Positions 33,920-42,954 of a stretch of DNA of 64,000 nucleotides are shown one piece after another. Source of the stretch: Streptomyces sp. WAC 01529 (lineage in GTDB: Bacteria; Actinomycetota; Actinomycetes; Streptomycetales; Streptomycetaceae); NCBI RefSeq assembly GCF_003945545.1, contig NZ_CP029617.1, positions 5,999,001-6,063,000 of the forward strand, read 5' to 3'. The translations under genes were made by a program, and so were the position numbers. The notes below the pieces were generated by a model. That model worked only from the letters and a program-made list of their open reading frames with translations, had not been told where the DNA came from and did no database searches. Position 1 is the stretch's first letter. Every line of letters begins with the position of its first letter.

Positions 33920-34766
33920 CCCCGCGGACGGCGACGGGGCGAAGAGCGAGCAGGACGCCAAGCAGCCGAAGAAGCCGCGCTCCTTCTGGAAGGAGCTGCC
34001 GCTCCTCATCGGCATCGCGCTGGTCCTGGCGCTGGTGATCAAGTCCTTCCTGGTCCAGGCGTTCTCGATCCCCTCGGACTCGATGCAGAACACCCTCCAG
34101 CAGGGCGACCGCGTCCTCGTCGACAAGCTGACGCCGTGGTTCGGCTCCGAGCCCGAGCGCGGCGAGGTCGTCGTCTTCAAGGACCCGGGCCACTGGCTGG
34201 ACGGCGAGCCCACACCCGACCCGAACGCGGTGCAGCGGGTCCTCGGCTGGATCGGCCTGATGCCGTCCGCCGACGAGAAGGACCTCATCAAGCGCGTCAT
34301 CGCGGTCGGCGGCGACACCGTGGAGTGCAAGGGCACCGGACCGGTGAAGGTCAACGGCAAGGCGCTGAACGAGCCGTACGTATTCCCGGGGAACACCCCG
34401 TGCACCGTCGACGACCAGGGCGGTCAGTTCAAGAAGACCGTCCCCAAGGGCAAGATCTGGGTGATGGGCGACCACCGGCAGAACTCGCTGGACTCCCGCT
34501 ACCACCAGAACCAGCCCGGCGGCGGCGCCGTCCCCGTGGACAACGTGGTGGGCCGCGCCATCGTGATCGCCTGGCCGCCCACCCGCTGGGCGACGCTCCC
34601 CAAGCCGGACACCTTCGACCAGCCCGGCATCAACGCCCTGTCCAGCGCGGCCCCCGGCGTCCTCGGCCTCGCCGGTGCCGTACCGCTCGTGCTGTGGCGC
34701 AGGCGGCGGCTGACGGTCGCGGCCGCGCGCGGCGCGAGGGTTTCTGGCGGCAGTACCGCCGGGTAG
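33804..34766 (+). CDS. sipY: Type I signal peptidase (SipY-like)
   Basis: A 320-aa signal peptidase. A long acidic N-tail (about 55 residues, GHEGPEERPGRSDEPG...) precedes the helix ELPLLIGIALVLALVIKSFLV. Catalytic Ser is in IPSDSMQNTL, Lys in LIKRVIAVGGD, and box E is VMGDHRQNSLDSRYH. A second membrane helix lies near the C-terminus (APGVLGLAGAVPLVLW). GTG 33804 is chosen since GAGGAG sits five bases upstream; GTG 33798 lies within that site. It begins inside the end of sipX. Confidence 0.9.
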   Translation: MGDLAVGARSGHEGPEERPGRSDEPGVEAAAGGAHPGSDPADGDGAKSEQDAKQPKKPRSFWKELPLLIGIALVLALVIKSFLVQAFSIPSDSMQNTLQQGDRVLVDKLTPWFGSEPERGEVVVFKDPGHWLDGEPTPDPNAVQRVLGWIGLMPSADEKDLIKRVIAVGGDTVECKGTGPVKVNGKALNEPYVFPGNTPCTVDDQGGQFKKTVPKGKIWVMGDHRQNSLDSRYHQNQPGGGAVPVDNVVGRAIVIAWPPTRWATLPKPDTFDQPGINALSSAAPGVLGLAGAVPLVLWRRRRLTVAAARGARVSGGSTAG

Positions 34767-34846
34767 GGTGCCGTCCCAGATCGCCGATCTTCCGCCGCCC
34801 GTAGGCACGGGCGGCGGGGTCGTCTCCGAGACGGGGGAGCACCGGG

Positions 34847-35602
34847 ATGAGCAGGACACGTCGTACGGACGAGGGCCAGGGCAGGCTCGGCAGCGTGCTG
34901 TCGGGTGTTGCCGTGGCCCTCGGCTGTGTGCTCTTCCTCGGCGGGTTCGTCTGGGGCGCGGTGCTCTACCAGCCGTACACGGTGCCCACCGGGTCCATGA
35001 CGCCGACGATCGGCTCGGGCGACCGGGTGCTCGCCCAGCGCATCGACGGGGACGCGGTGCGCCGCGGTGACGTCGTCGTCTTCGAACAGTCGGCCTGGGG
35101 CGACCTGCCGATGGTCAAGCGTGTGGTCGGCATAGGCGGGGACAAGATCGCCTGCTGCGAGGACGGCAAGCTGACCGTCAACGGCAAGGAAGTCGCAGAA
35201 CCGTATCTCCCGAAGGGCCAGGGCGCCTCGGCCACCGGCATCCCCACCACGACGGTCCCTGAGGGGCGCCTGTTCCTGCTGGGTGACGAGCGCAGCGGCT
35301 CCCTGGACTCCAGCGTGCACCTGGACGACGGGGACCACGGCTCGGTGCCGCGCGACGCGGTGAAGGCACGGGTCGACGCGGTGGCCTGGCCGTTGGGCGA
35401 GTCCGGCATGCTGGAGCGCCCGGAGGGCTTCGCGGACATGCCGGGCGGGATCTCCGAACCCGGACCGCTGCGCCTGATGGTGACCGCGATCCTGGTGGGC
35501 ATGGTGCTCATCCTCGGCGGCGCCGCGTACGGCCCGGTGGCAAGGCTCCTCGGGCGCGGCCGTGGCAGGAGCGGTACGAGGGAGGCCGTCGGTGCCGGCT
35601 GA
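34847..35602 (+). CDS. sipZ: Type I signal peptidase (SipZ-like)
   Basis: A 251-aa signal peptidase with helix VLSGVAVALGCVLFLGGFVWG, Ser in VPTGSMTPTI, Lys in MVKRVVGIGGD and box E LLGDERSGSLDSS, in which the usual DHR is DER. A C-terminal membrane helix is present (LMVTAILVGMVLILGGAAYG). In S. lividans sipZ heads its own operon with downstream genes; here it overlaps the NUDIX gene by 11 bp, the same arrangement. Confidence 0.9.
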   Translation: MSRTRRTDEGQGRLGSVLSGVAVALGCVLFLGGFVWGAVLYQPYTVPTGSMTPTIGSGDRVLAQRIDGDAVRRGDVVVFEQSAWGDLPMVKRVVGIGGDKIACCEDGKLTVNGKEVAEPYLPKGQGASATGIPTTTVPEGRLFLLGDERSGSLDSSVHLDDGDHGSVPRDAVKARVDAVAWPLGESGMLERPEGFADMPGGISEPGPLRLMVTAILVGMVLILGGAAYGPVARLLGRGRGRSGTREAVGAG

Positions 35603-36131
35603 GGAGGCGAGCGCCGCTGCCGGCGAGGCCGAGGCATCGCTGACGGGGCGTCCGCTGCGCAGGGTCGCCCGTGTGGTGCTCCTCGACCCCGACGACCGCA
35701 TCCTGCTGCTGCACGGCCATGAGCCGGGCGACCCCGCGGACGACTGGTGGTTCACGCCGGGCGGCGGCCTGGAGGGCGACGAGACGCGGGAGCGGGCCGC
35801 CCTGCGCGAGCTGCGCGAGGAGACCGGCATCACGGAGGTCGAGCTGGGCCCGGTGCTGTGGCGCCGGGTCTGCTCCTTCCCCTTCGCCGGACGCCGCTGG
35901 GACCAGGACGAGTGGTACTACCTCGCGCGTACGTCACAGACGGCGACCGTCGCCGAGGGGCTGACGGAGCTGGAACGCCGCAGTGTCGCCGGAGCACGTT
36001 GGTGGACGTGCCGGGAACTGACCGAGGCTCATGAGACGGTGTACCCGACCAGGCTCGCCGAGCTGTTTCGCAGACTGCTCGACGAGGGGCCCCCGGACCG
36101 GCCCGAGATCCTCGACACGGAAATCGCGTAG
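35592..36131 (+). CDS. NUDIX hydrolase
   Basis: A 179-aa protein with an intact Nudix box, GGGLEGDETRERAALRELREETGI (G-x5-E-x7-REUxEExGU), in the middle. It hydrolyses a nucleoside diphosphate linked to some moiety; the substrate is unknown. GTG 35592 follows GGGAGG; an in-frame GTG at 35562 is less likely. It overlaps sipZ by 11 bp and is followed by the DUF2469 gene, a likely operon. Confidence 0.88.
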   Translation: MPAEEASAAAGEAEASLTGRPLRRVARVVLLDPDDRILLLHGHEPGDPADDWWFTPGGGLEGDETRERAALRELREETGITEVELGPVLWRRVCSFPFAGRRWDQDEWYYLARTSQTATVAEGLTELERRSVAGARWWTCRELTEAHETVYPTRLAELFRRLLDEGPPDRPEILDTEIA

Positions 36132-36186
36132 GGGCTCGCGGGGCTGACGCACAATAGGGGGACGCACGGCTGAAGGGGAACATGCC

Positions 36187-36495
36187 ATGAGCGCCGAGGA
36201 CCTCGAGAAGTACGAGACCGAGATGGAGCTGAAGCTCTACCGGGAGTACCGCGATGTCGTCGGTCTGTTCAAATACGTGATCGAGACCGAGCGGCGCTTC
36301 TACCTCACCAACGATTACGAGATGCAGGTGCACTCGGTCCAGGGTGAGGTTTTCTTTGAGGTGTCCATGGCGGACGCCTGGGTGTGGGACATGTACCGGC
36401 CCGCGCGGTTCGTGAAGCAGGTGCGGGTGCTCACGTTCAAGGACGTGAACATTGAGGAGCTGAACAAGAGCGATCTTGAGCTGCCGGGGGGCTGA
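36187..36495 (+). CDS. DUF2469 family protein
   Basis: A 102-aa acidic protein conserved across actinobacteria, with no known function. Typical sequence: MSAEDLEKYETEMELKLYREYRDVVGLFKYVIETERRFYL, DVNIEELNKSDLELP. No membrane segment or catalytic motif visible. The invariant linkage to the ribonuclease HII/signal-peptidase and yraN-yifB region suggests a housekeeping role. Confidence 0.9.
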   Translation: MSAEDLEKYETEMELKLYREYRDVVGLFKYVIETERRFYLTNDYEMQVHSVQGEVFFEVSMADAWVWDMYRPARFVKQVRVLTFKDVNIEELNKSDLELPGG

Positions 36496-36686
36496 GGGTG
36501 CTGACCGGCCGGGTCGCAGGCTCGGGTTGCTGGGTGCTGAGCCGCCGGACTCCGGGCGGCTGGGGGCGCTGAGCCGCTGAGTTCACTCGGCGGGGTGGCG
36601 GAGTTTTCCACAACCGGCGAGTAGTGCACCAAGATCCAATAGCTGCGGGTCGATCCGTGACCGTGGGTGCCGGAGGTGGTGCCGAC

Positions 36687-37064
36687 ATGAACGCACGGGG
36701 AGCACTCGGCAAGTACGGCGAAGACCTGGCCGCGCGGCGGCTGGTCGACGCGGGGATGACGGTCCTGGAGCGCAATTGGCGCGCGGGCAGGACCGGCGAG
36801 ATCGACATCGTGGCGATGGACGGCGAGGCCCTCGTCGTCTGCGAGGTCAAGACGCGCAGGGCGGGCCTTGTCGGCTCCGCGCTGTTCGAGCATCCGATGG
36901 CGGCCGTAAGCCAGATCAAGGCGGAGCGGCTGCGGCGGCTGGCGGAGCGCTGGATCGAGGAGCGCGGTGGCCCACCGCCCGGCGGCGTCCGCATCGACCT
37001 GGTGGGCGTGCTGATCCCGCGCCGCGGCGCTCCCGTGGTCGAGCACGCCCGGGGGGTGGCGTGA
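36687..37064 (+). CDS. YraN/UPF0102 family putative endonuclease
   Basis: A 125-aa protein with a restriction-endonuclease-like fold. The family residues are RAGRTGEIDIVAMDGEALVVCEVKTRR (the D...ExK core), preceded by GALGKYGEDLAARRLVDAGM. The ATG at 36687 has GGAGGT upstream; a longer ORF from 36624 lacks such a site. Its stop overlaps the yifB ATG (TGATG). Together with yifB and dprA it forms the conserved DNA-processing cluster. Confidence 0.93.
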   Translation: MNARGALGKYGEDLAARRLVDAGMTVLERNWRAGRTGEIDIVAMDGEALVVCEVKTRRAGLVGSALFEHPMAAVSQIKAERLRRLAERWIEERGGPPPGGVRIDLVGVLIPRRGAPVVEHARGVA

Positions 37065-38683
37065 TGGGATTCGCGCGTACGTGCTCCGTGGCGCTCGTCG
37101 GCGTCGAGGGCGTGGTCGTCGAGGTGCAGGCCGATCTGGAGCCGGGTGTCGCCGCGTTCACGCTGGTGGGGCTGCCGGACAAGAGCCTGACGGAGAGCCG
37201 GGACCGGGTCAGGGCCGCCGTGGTCAACTCGGGCGGGGAGTGGCCCCAGAAGAAGCTCACGGTGGGGCTGAGCCCGGCGTCGGTCCCCAAAGGCGGCAGC
37301 GGTTTCGACCTCGCCGTGGCGTGCGCGGTCCTCGGGGCGGCCGAGCGGATCGATCCCAGAGTGCTCGCCGACATCGTCATGATCGGTGAACTGGGGCTCG
37401 ACGGGAGGGTGCGCCCGGTCCGCGGAGTGCTGCCGGCGGTCCTGGCCGCGGCGGACGCGGGGTACGAACAGGTGGTCGTCCCGGAGTGCACGGCCGCGGA
37501 GGCCTCCCTGGTGCCGGGGGTCTCGGTCCTCGGGGTGCGCAGCCTGCGACAGCTCATCGCGGTGCTCACCGACGAGCCGGTGCCGCAGGAGGAGCCGGAC
37601 GAGCCGGGGCGGCCCGACCCCATGCTCGCCGGGCTCTGCGTCCCGGGCACCGGGGTCGGCACGGGCCTCGGCGGCGCGATGGACGACGCCCACGCGCTGG
37701 ACCTGGCCGATGTCGTCGGGCAGACCTCGGCGAGGACCGCCGTGGAGGTGGCCGCCGCCGGAGCGCACCACCTCTTTCTTCAGGGCCCGCCCGGCGCGGG
37801 CAAGACCATGCTCGCGGAGCGGCTGCCGGCGATCCTGCCGCGGCTGACCCGCGAGGAGTCCCTGGAAGTGACGGCGGTCCACTCGGTGGCGGGCATGCTC
37901 CCGCCGGGCAAACCGCTGGTGGACCTCGCGCCGTACTGCGCGCCGCACCACTCCGCGACGATGCAGTCGCTCGTGGGCGGCGGCAAGGGACTGGCACGGC
38001 CGGGAGCGGTCTCGTTGGCTCATCGAGGAGTGCTTTTCCTGGACGAGGCGCCGGAGTTCAGCAGCCAGACCCTGGACTCCCTGCGGCAGCCGCTCGAGTC
38101 CGGCCATGTGGTGATCGCTCGCAGCGCGGGGGTGGTGCGGCTGCCCGCGAAATTCCTGATGGTGCTCGCGGCCAACCCCTGTCCTTGCGGGCGGCACACC
38201 CTGCTCGGCGACGGCTGTGAGTGCCCGGCCTCCGTGGTCCGGCGCTATCAGGCCCGCCTCTCGGGGCCGCTGCTCGACCGGGTCGACCTGAAGGTGGAGG
38301 TGGAGGCCGTCACCCGGTCCGAACTGGCCGGGTACGGCACGAAGGGCGAGTCCACGCGGACCGTCGCCGACCGGGTGCGCGCCGCGCGCGAGAGAGCGGC
38401 GGCCAGGCTGTCCGGCACCGGCTGGCGGACCAACAGCGAGGTCCCCGGGCATGCGTTGCGCACCCGCTGGCCCGCCGCCCCGGGAGCGCTGGACGCGGCC
38501 GAGCTGGACCTGGAGCGCGGCTTCCTGACGGCCCGTGGGCTCGACCGCGTCCTGCGGGTGGCGTGGACCGTGGCGGACCTGGCGGGGCACGACCGGCCCT
38601 GCGCGCAAGACGTCGCCCTGGCACTCCAGCTGCGCACGGGGATCTCGCGCGGGGTGCCGATGCCGCTCGGGGTGCCGAGGTGA
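37064..38683 (+). CDS. YifB/ComM family Mg-chelatase-like AAA ATPase
   Basis: A 539-aa protein related to ComM, a hexameric helicase that helps integrate transformed DNA in competent bacteria. N-terminal Lon-like domain (GLPDKSLTESRDRVRAAVVNSG). The AAA core has GPPGAGKTMLAERLP (Walker A), LFLDEAPEFSSQTLDSLRQP (Walker B) and NPCPCGRHTLLGDGCECP (Cys cluster of unknown role). The C-terminus is a helical lid. It lies between yraN and dprA, overlapping both (4-base GTGA with dprA). Confidence 0.93.
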   Translation: MGFARTCSVALVGVEGVVVEVQADLEPGVAAFTLVGLPDKSLTESRDRVRAAVVNSGGEWPQKKLTVGLSPASVPKGGSGFDLAVACAVLGAAERIDPRVLADIVMIGELGLDGRVRPVRGVLPAVLAAADAGYEQVVVPECTAAEASLVPGVSVLGVRSLRQLIAVLTDEPVPQEEPDEPGRPDPMLAGLCVPGTGVGTGLGGAMDDAHALDLADVVGQTSARTAVEVAAAGAHHLFLQGPPGAGKTMLAERLPAILPRLTREESLEVTAVHSVAGMLPPGKPLVDLAPYCAPHHSATMQSLVGGGKGLARPGAVSLAHRGVLFLDEAPEFSSQTLDSLRQPLESGHVVIARSAGVVRLPAKFLMVLAANPCPCGRHTLLGDGCECPASVVRRYQARLSGPLLDRVDLKVEVEAVTRSELAGYGTKGESTRTVADRVRAARERAAARLSGTGWRTNSEVPGHALRTRWPAAPGALDAAELDLERGFLTARGLDRVLRVAWTVADLAGHDRPCAQDVALALQLRTGISRGVPMPLGVPR

Positions 38684-39384
38684 GCCCCGGGCCGCCGACG
38701 GACGAGGAGCGGCTGGCCCGGGTCGCCCTGACGCGGGTGATCGAGCCCGGGGACGTGGTCGGGGGCAGGTGGCTGCGGGAGGCCGGGGCCGTCGAGGTGC
38801 TGCGCAGGATCGGCGGGGAGGAGGAGCGGTTGCCGGGGGTGACCGCGCGGCGGTGGGAGGGGCTGCGGGCGCGGGCCGCCGGAGTGCGGCCGGAGCGGGA
38901 TCTGGCGGCGGCGCGGGACGTCGGGGCGCGGTTCGTCTGCCCGGGGGACGCGGAGTGGCCGCTGCCCCTCGACGACCTGGGGGACGCCCGGCCGATCGGG
39001 CTCTGGGTGCGCGGACGGCCGTCGCTCCGGATATGGGCGGTGCGGTCGGTGGCCGTCGTCGGAGCCCGGGCCTGCACGCAGTACGGCGCGCATATGGCCG
39101 CCGACCTCGGCGCGGGGCTCGCGGAGCGCGGCTGGGTCGTCGTCTCCGGCGGCGCGTACGGCGTGGACGGCGCCGCGCACCGCGGGGCGCTCGGGGCGGG
39201 TGGGGCCACCGTGGCCGTGCTGGCCTGCGGGGTGGACCGGCCCTACCCCCGCGGGCACACCCAGTTGATCGGGCGGATCGCGGAACAGGGTCTCGTGATC
39301 GGGGAGTTGCCGCCGGGGGACCATCCCACGCCGAGCCGGTTCATCCTGCGGAACAGGGTGATCCTCGCTTCTCTGGGGGAGTGA
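38680..39384 (+). pseudogene. dprA: DNA-processing protein DprA, N-terminal fragment (interrupted)
   Basis: DprA loads RecA on incoming single-stranded DNA. GTG 38680 overlaps the yifB stop. The Rossmann core is intact to residue 228: VVGARACTQYGAHMAADLGAGLAERG, VSGGAYGVDGAAHRGAL, ELPPGDHPTPSRFILRNRVI. There, at 39363, the mobile element interrupts it and six foreign codons (LASLGE) run to a stop. The expected continuation (AALTRGTVVVEAAYRSGAL) is found at 44249. The fragment lacks the rest of the Rossmann fold, so it is probably inactive. Confidence 0.95.
39369..39378 (+). repeat. Left terminal inverted repeat of the element
   Basis: TTCTCTGGGG, perfect inverse of 44238-44247. Preceded by the 6-bp segment CCTCGC (39363-39368), the proposed donor-derived core. 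Confidence 0.75.
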
Positions 39385-39489
39385 CTGTGGTGCAAGGCAC
39401 TTAGAGGTGGCTTTGTGCAGCTCAGCGCCGGTGAGTCGAAGAGTAGCGACTGCAACAGGTGTGGTGCCATCCCCGGTTCGGGTGAACGA

Positions 39490-39534
39490 AAGCCCCTGCG
39501 ATGGCCGCCGTGTCGGCGGCCATCGCAGGGGCTT
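39490..39534 (-). terminator. Perfect 21-bp hairpin terminating the element operon
   Basis: Arms 39490-39510 and 39514-39534 are perfectly complementary with a 3-base loop. It lies just past the stop of the last leftward gene of the element and inside the left end, so it should end the operon transcript. It may also insulate the element from dprA transcription entering from the left. Confidence 0.85.
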
Positions 39535-39561
39535 GAGCAAGAGGCTCAACGGCGTCCTGCT

Positions 39562-39855
39562 TTAGCTGGTCGCTGGCCCGGACCGGTGCAGTGGACGAAG
39601 GTGCGTCACCGACGGCTCGGCCACGTCCTGGTCCGCAGTGCCCAGGGCGGACTCCAACGTGTCGGCGTGAAGGCAGATCGCCGCGCTGTATGCCTCGGCG
39701 GCCGGGTGGAGGTCGAAGAAGTCCGCCATGGCATCGGCGGTGGCCTCGTCACAGTTGTCGAAGAACCGCTCCAGTTCCCGCAGCAGTCGGGCAAGGGACG
39801 CCGCGTGCTGGCCGTCGAGAGTGATGGTCCGGGGAGGTGTGGGCTCCGTCGTCAT
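39562..39855 (-). CDS. Hypothetical 97-aa acidic protein, last cistron of the element
   Basis: Not recognised. MTTEPTPPRTITLDGQHAASLARLL leads into a helical, acidic region (FFDNCDEATADAMADFFDLHPAAEAYSAAICLHADTLESAL) with no membrane segment and two Cys. Its ATG overlaps the stop of the preceding 35-codon ORF by four bases (ATGA). Being last before the terminator, it is either cargo or an accessory recombination/regulatory factor. The helical composition would suit a small protein-protein partner, but nothing decides it. Confidence 0.65.
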   Translation of the reverse strand: MTTEPTPPRTITLDGQHAASLARLLRELERFFDNCDEATADAMADFFDLHPAAEAYSAAICLHADTLESALGTADQDVAEPSVTHLRPLHRSGPATS

Positions 39856-39959
39856 GTCAGATCCTGATTCTGCTCAATGAGCTGCACTTCTCGGTTGGCG
39901 GTGGTCTTTCGTTCGCACTCGCGGGCCAGTTCGAGGCGGAAGGGGACAGGCCCTGTCAT
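39852..39959 (-). CDS. 35-aa micro-protein inside the element operon
   Basis: A 36-codon frame with 4-base ATGA overlaps on both sides: with the stop of the 172-aa gene and with the start of the 97-aa gene. Starts MTGPVPFRLELARECERKTT and ends in a Glu/Gln-rich stretch; probably one amphipathic helix. The double overlap is unlikely to be chance and suggests it is translated by re-initiation, either as a functional peptide or simply to carry ribosomes to the 97-aa gene. No homology can be claimed. Confidence 0.5.
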   Translation of the reverse strand: MTGPVPFRLELARECERKTTANREVQLIEQNQDLT

Positions 39960-40474
39960 CCGCGCTGGTTCAGGGCTCGGGTCAGCTCTCGGTTGGCGGC
40001 CCGGGCGGCATCGAGCTCTTCGGTGCGTTCTTCCAACTGCCCCTGGGATTGGGTGAGTTCCTGTTCGAGCATGGTGATGCGTCGCTGGAGCTGGTCGATG
40101 TCGGCTGGTGCCCCCAGTCCGGACTCGTGCCATGCGGCCTCACCGAGAGACTGGGAGAGACGCTTTTCCAGCTGGCGGACCCGCGCGGCCAGACGCTTGT
40201 TGCGTTCGAGTGCGTTGGTCAAGTCGGCTTGGAGGGAGGCTCGGCTGACCGCGGCGATCCGGCCCTCCTCCGGTGGCGTCGAGGCGGCGGCGTGGACGCG
40301 CTCGAGGAGGTCCCGGTGCCGATAGAGGAAGGTGCGGTCGACTCGGGCCGCGCGGGCCAGGCCGGAGACGGTGATGTCGCCGCCGCCTCGCAGCATGGCA
40401 TCGAGGGTTTTGAGGACGCGTTCGCGGCGGCGGGCCGAGTCGGCCCGCCGCCCGTCGATCATGGAGGCGGTCAT
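39956..40474 (-). CDS. TnpC/DUF6262-type coiled-coil accessory protein
   Basis: A 172-aa protein. The N-terminal part reads as a small helix-turn-helix (RRERVLKTLDAMLRGGGDITVSGLARAARVDRTFLYRHRDLLERV). From about 85 on it is coiled coil (ALERNKRLAARVRQLEKRLSQSL, DQLQRRITMLEQELTQSQGQLEERTEELDAARAANREL). That layout matches DUF6262, the usual third gene after paired TnpA/TnpB tyrosine recombinases. Tn554 TnpC influences orientation and efficiency of transposition. The start overlaps the 827-aa gene by ATGA. Confidence 0.8.
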   Translation of the reverse strand: MTASMIDGRRADSARRRERVLKTLDAMLRGGGDITVSGLARAARVDRTFLYRHRDLLERVHAAASTPPEEGRIAAVSRASLQADLTNALERNKRLAARVRQLEKRLSQSLGEAAWHESGLGAPADIDQLQRRITMLEQELTQSQGQLEERTEELDAARAANRELTRALNQRG

Positions 40475-42954
40475 GCGATCCTGTCAGGACGGAAGTCGGG
40501 CAGGGGCGGCCCGACGCGGGGCATTCCCAGGGAGACGACCTGCCGGCGACTGCGACGCAGGATGGAAGTGGCTTCCTGAATCTGCGCGCGGTCTTCATCG
40601 GTGAGTTCGTCGAGGTCTTCTTTGACCCGGCGGATCAGACGGCGGACGCGGGTGATCTCTTCGTCGGAAGGCATGGCTTCGGCTCGTGCCCAGTCGTCGG
40701 CGGTCGTGAACGCTGCCAGACGCTCCCGGTTGCGCAACAGGTCGGCGAGGTATGCCTCCAGGTCGGGGAGATAGGAGGCGTCGGTGCGGAAGTGGTCGCA
40801 GCCGACGCATCGGAAACGGGCCGGGCAGGCGTGTCCGCCGGCCGCGACGTTCGTCGGTTCGACGCAGATGCCGTAGGGGGCCGGGACCTCTCCGACGGCT
40901 CGGCGGGCGTACTCGGATTCGAGGAGTTCCTTCGCCTGGCGCCAGATGCGATTGCCGTGCCGGTCGAACTGCAGAGCCGAGACCCGCTCGACAGCCTCGC
41001 GTTTGCGCTGCTCACTGACCCGGTAGTAGCGCTGAGTAGTGGTGGCTTGACGGTGATCCATCAAAGCCTGGAGGACGTCTGGGTAGACGTTCGCGTCAGC
41101 ATGCCGCTGAGCGAACGTGTGCCGGTAGGCGTAGAGGAAGATCTTCGTCTTGTCGAACGGCAGCATCTTGGTGACGCGCTCGCCGCTCTCGTCCACCACC
41201 GTGGGGAGGAAGAAGTCGGGCAGGGAGTTCACCCAGGCGCGATGCTGGCTGGAGACCCAATCCGCCGACATGGACTTCGTGCCATGGGGATTGGTCATTG
41301 CGCCGGGGAAGAGCTTGAGCTTGTCGGCAGGGGCGTCGGGGAAGCGGGCGCGGGCCCGTTCCTGCTGCTTGATGATCAACGAGGCGGTGACGCCGGCGAT
41401 CGGCTGACGGCGGGCATTGCGGAGCGACTTGAAGTTGTCGTAGACGAGCACGGGGGTGCCATCTGGATCCCGGTCGAGACACTGCAGTGGCAGTTTGCAG
41501 ATTTCGTCGGGACGGCGGCCGGTATCGATGAGCAGCTCGACCGCCGTTCGGATGTCAACGGTAGCGGCGGCCTCCAGAGAGCCGAGATGGTCGCAGAGCT
41601 GCCGCATAACCTCCGGCGGCAGGTCACGGCCGGCTTCGCGATCTTCGGGGTCGTCGGGGATGTCCTCTTCCCGCAGTGCGAAGTCGTCGGGCAGGCCATG
41701 CAGGGGCTGGCCGGGCTGGGCCAGCCCCAAGGTCCGCATCCGGGTGAGGATCCGTCGCGTCGTCCTGACAACCGAGACGTGGGTGCGCCCAGAGATCTCA
41801 CTTTGCTCATTGAGGAATCTCAACCGGGTGAGGAAGGCGAGCACGTCATCGCGGCCGAGCAACCGCAAGTCGTTGCCGCGGTCGGGGCGGTTGAGCTGGA
41901 GGCTCGCGGAGAGGCGAGCGATGGTGTTGATCCGATCCTGGACGACTGAGCGTCGGGCCTTGCCCCGACGCTTGGGAATGTCGTCGATGGCCCATGCCTG
42001 GGTGGCTTCTCGTAGCCAGGGCTGGGTGATCTTGACGAAGGAGAACGTGCCGGACATGCCGAAGGCAGCAGCGTCCCAGATGTCCTTGTGACGCTCAGTT
42101 TCAGGAGAGACCCCGAAGCGGCCCACGTGCTTGAGGAAGCTCTTGGCCAGGTGCCAGTCGTGAGATTTCAGGGCCTGGAGGTCGAGGTCCGCCAGGGTGG
42201 TGATCTGTTGTGCGCGAGCGGCGTTCGGCAACGGGCGCAGGAGGTTGTCCTTGTGCAAGAGCCCCTCGGCGACGCGTTCCTGGAGGCCGTAGAGGATCTC
42301 GGCCACCACCCGGTCGGGAAGGCCGCGGAGGCTGACGCGGCCGAATTCGGCAACGGCGGGGGTGGTCAGACGCCAAAGCTCCTCGTCCCACCCTGTGCTC
42401 CTGTCGCGCTCAATCCGTCGGCGCTGGGAATGGGCCTGGCAGTAGCCGTTGCGGTATTGACGCTCCCGGTCGCAGGCGGCCACTAGGCACGAGCCCAGGG
42501 TGGGCAGGGGGGTCACCTGCGGGAGAGCGAGGTAGTCCTCCAGCGGCAGGCCGTAGGTCTTGCGCTGCTGGTGCAGGTGTGTGACGCAAAGAGGTGCAGT
42601 GGTGTTCTTCCCCGGCCGCTCACACTTCGGGACACGGCAAGGGCTGACGCCGATCGCTCGCCAGATGCGTTTGGCCGTGGTCACGAACTCCTCGAAGGAC
42701 TGCGTGCTGGTCTTCCAGCGCTTCATGCAGCCGGCGCACAAGCCCTTTTGGAAGGCGTGATAGACCATCTTGTTGCAGCCGTTCACCAGGCACTCAGGGG
42801 CGCTGAACTGCGGATGCGAATGAGGGAAGACCAGGACGCGGACCTCCGGGTCCCAGCTGAGCAACTGCAGGAAGTCGGGCCGGACGACGGCCATGAGTTC
42901 TGCGGTGACCCCGTCTTCCTCCGGCTGCCGCGGTGCGGTGAGAGCCAGGTTCAC
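40471..42954 (-). CDS. TnpB-like large tyrosine recombinase with zinc-finger modules
   Basis: 827 aa, GTG start overlapping the previous stop (GTGA). Three Cys/His clusters occupy the N-terminus: CLVNGCNKMVYHAFQKGLCAGC (about 55), CRVPKCERPGKNTTAPLCVTH (about 105) and CLVAACDRERQYRNGYCQAH (about 155). The tyrosine-recombinase catalytic domain has Arg in IDTGRRPDEICKL, YAYRHTFAQRHAD (box II Arg-His) and LMDHRQATTTQRYYRV with the catalytic Tyr (about 645). A further Cys-rich region follows (CVEPTNVAAGGHACPARFRCVGC), also seen in Tn554-family TnpB. Acts with the smaller recombinase to move the element. Confidence 0.87.
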   Translation of the reverse strand: MNLALTAPRQPEEDGVTAELMAVVRPDFLQLLSWDPEVRVLVFPHSHPQFSAPECLVNGCNKMVYHAFQKGLCAGCMKRWKTSTQSFEEFVTTAKRIWRAIGVSPCRVPKCERPGKNTTAPLCVTHLHQQRKTYGLPLEDYLALPQVTPLPTLGSCLVAACDRERQYRNGYCQAHSQRRRIERDRSTGWDEELWRLTTPAVAEFGRVSLRGLPDRVVAEILYGLQERVAEGLLHKDNLLRPLPNAARAQQITTLADLDLQALKSHDWHLAKSFLKHVGRFGVSPETERHKDIWDAAAFGMSGTFSFVKITQPWLREATQAWAIDDIPKRRGKARRSVVQDRINTIARLSASLQLNRPDRGNDLRLLGRDDVLAFLTRLRFLNEQSEISGRTHVSVVRTTRRILTRMRTLGLAQPGQPLHGLPDDFALREEDIPDDPEDREAGRDLPPEVMRQLCDHLGSLEAAATVDIRTAVELLIDTGRRPDEICKLPLQCLDRDPDGTPVLVYDNFKSLRNARRQPIAGVTASLIIKQQERARARFPDAPADKLKLFPGAMTNPHGTKSMSADWVSSQHRAWVNSLPDFFLPTVVDESGERVTKMLPFDKTKIFLYAYRHTFAQRHADANVYPDVLQALMDHRQATTTQRYYRVSEQRKREAVERVSALQFDRHGNRIWRQAKELLESEYARRAVGEVPAPYGICVEPTNVAAGGHACPARFRCVGCDHFRTDASYLPDLEAYLADLLRNRERLAAFTTADDWARAEAMPSDEEITRVRRLIRRVKEDLDELTDEDRAQIQEATSILRRSRRQVVSLGMPRVGPPLPDFRPDRIA

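Noticed and set aside
39852..40133. Full 93-codon version of the frame containing the 35-aa ORF
   Set aside because: Its first ~58 codons overlap the 172-aa gene and look like antisense-frame Arg/Pro/His; only the part after Met 39959 fits the overlap pattern.
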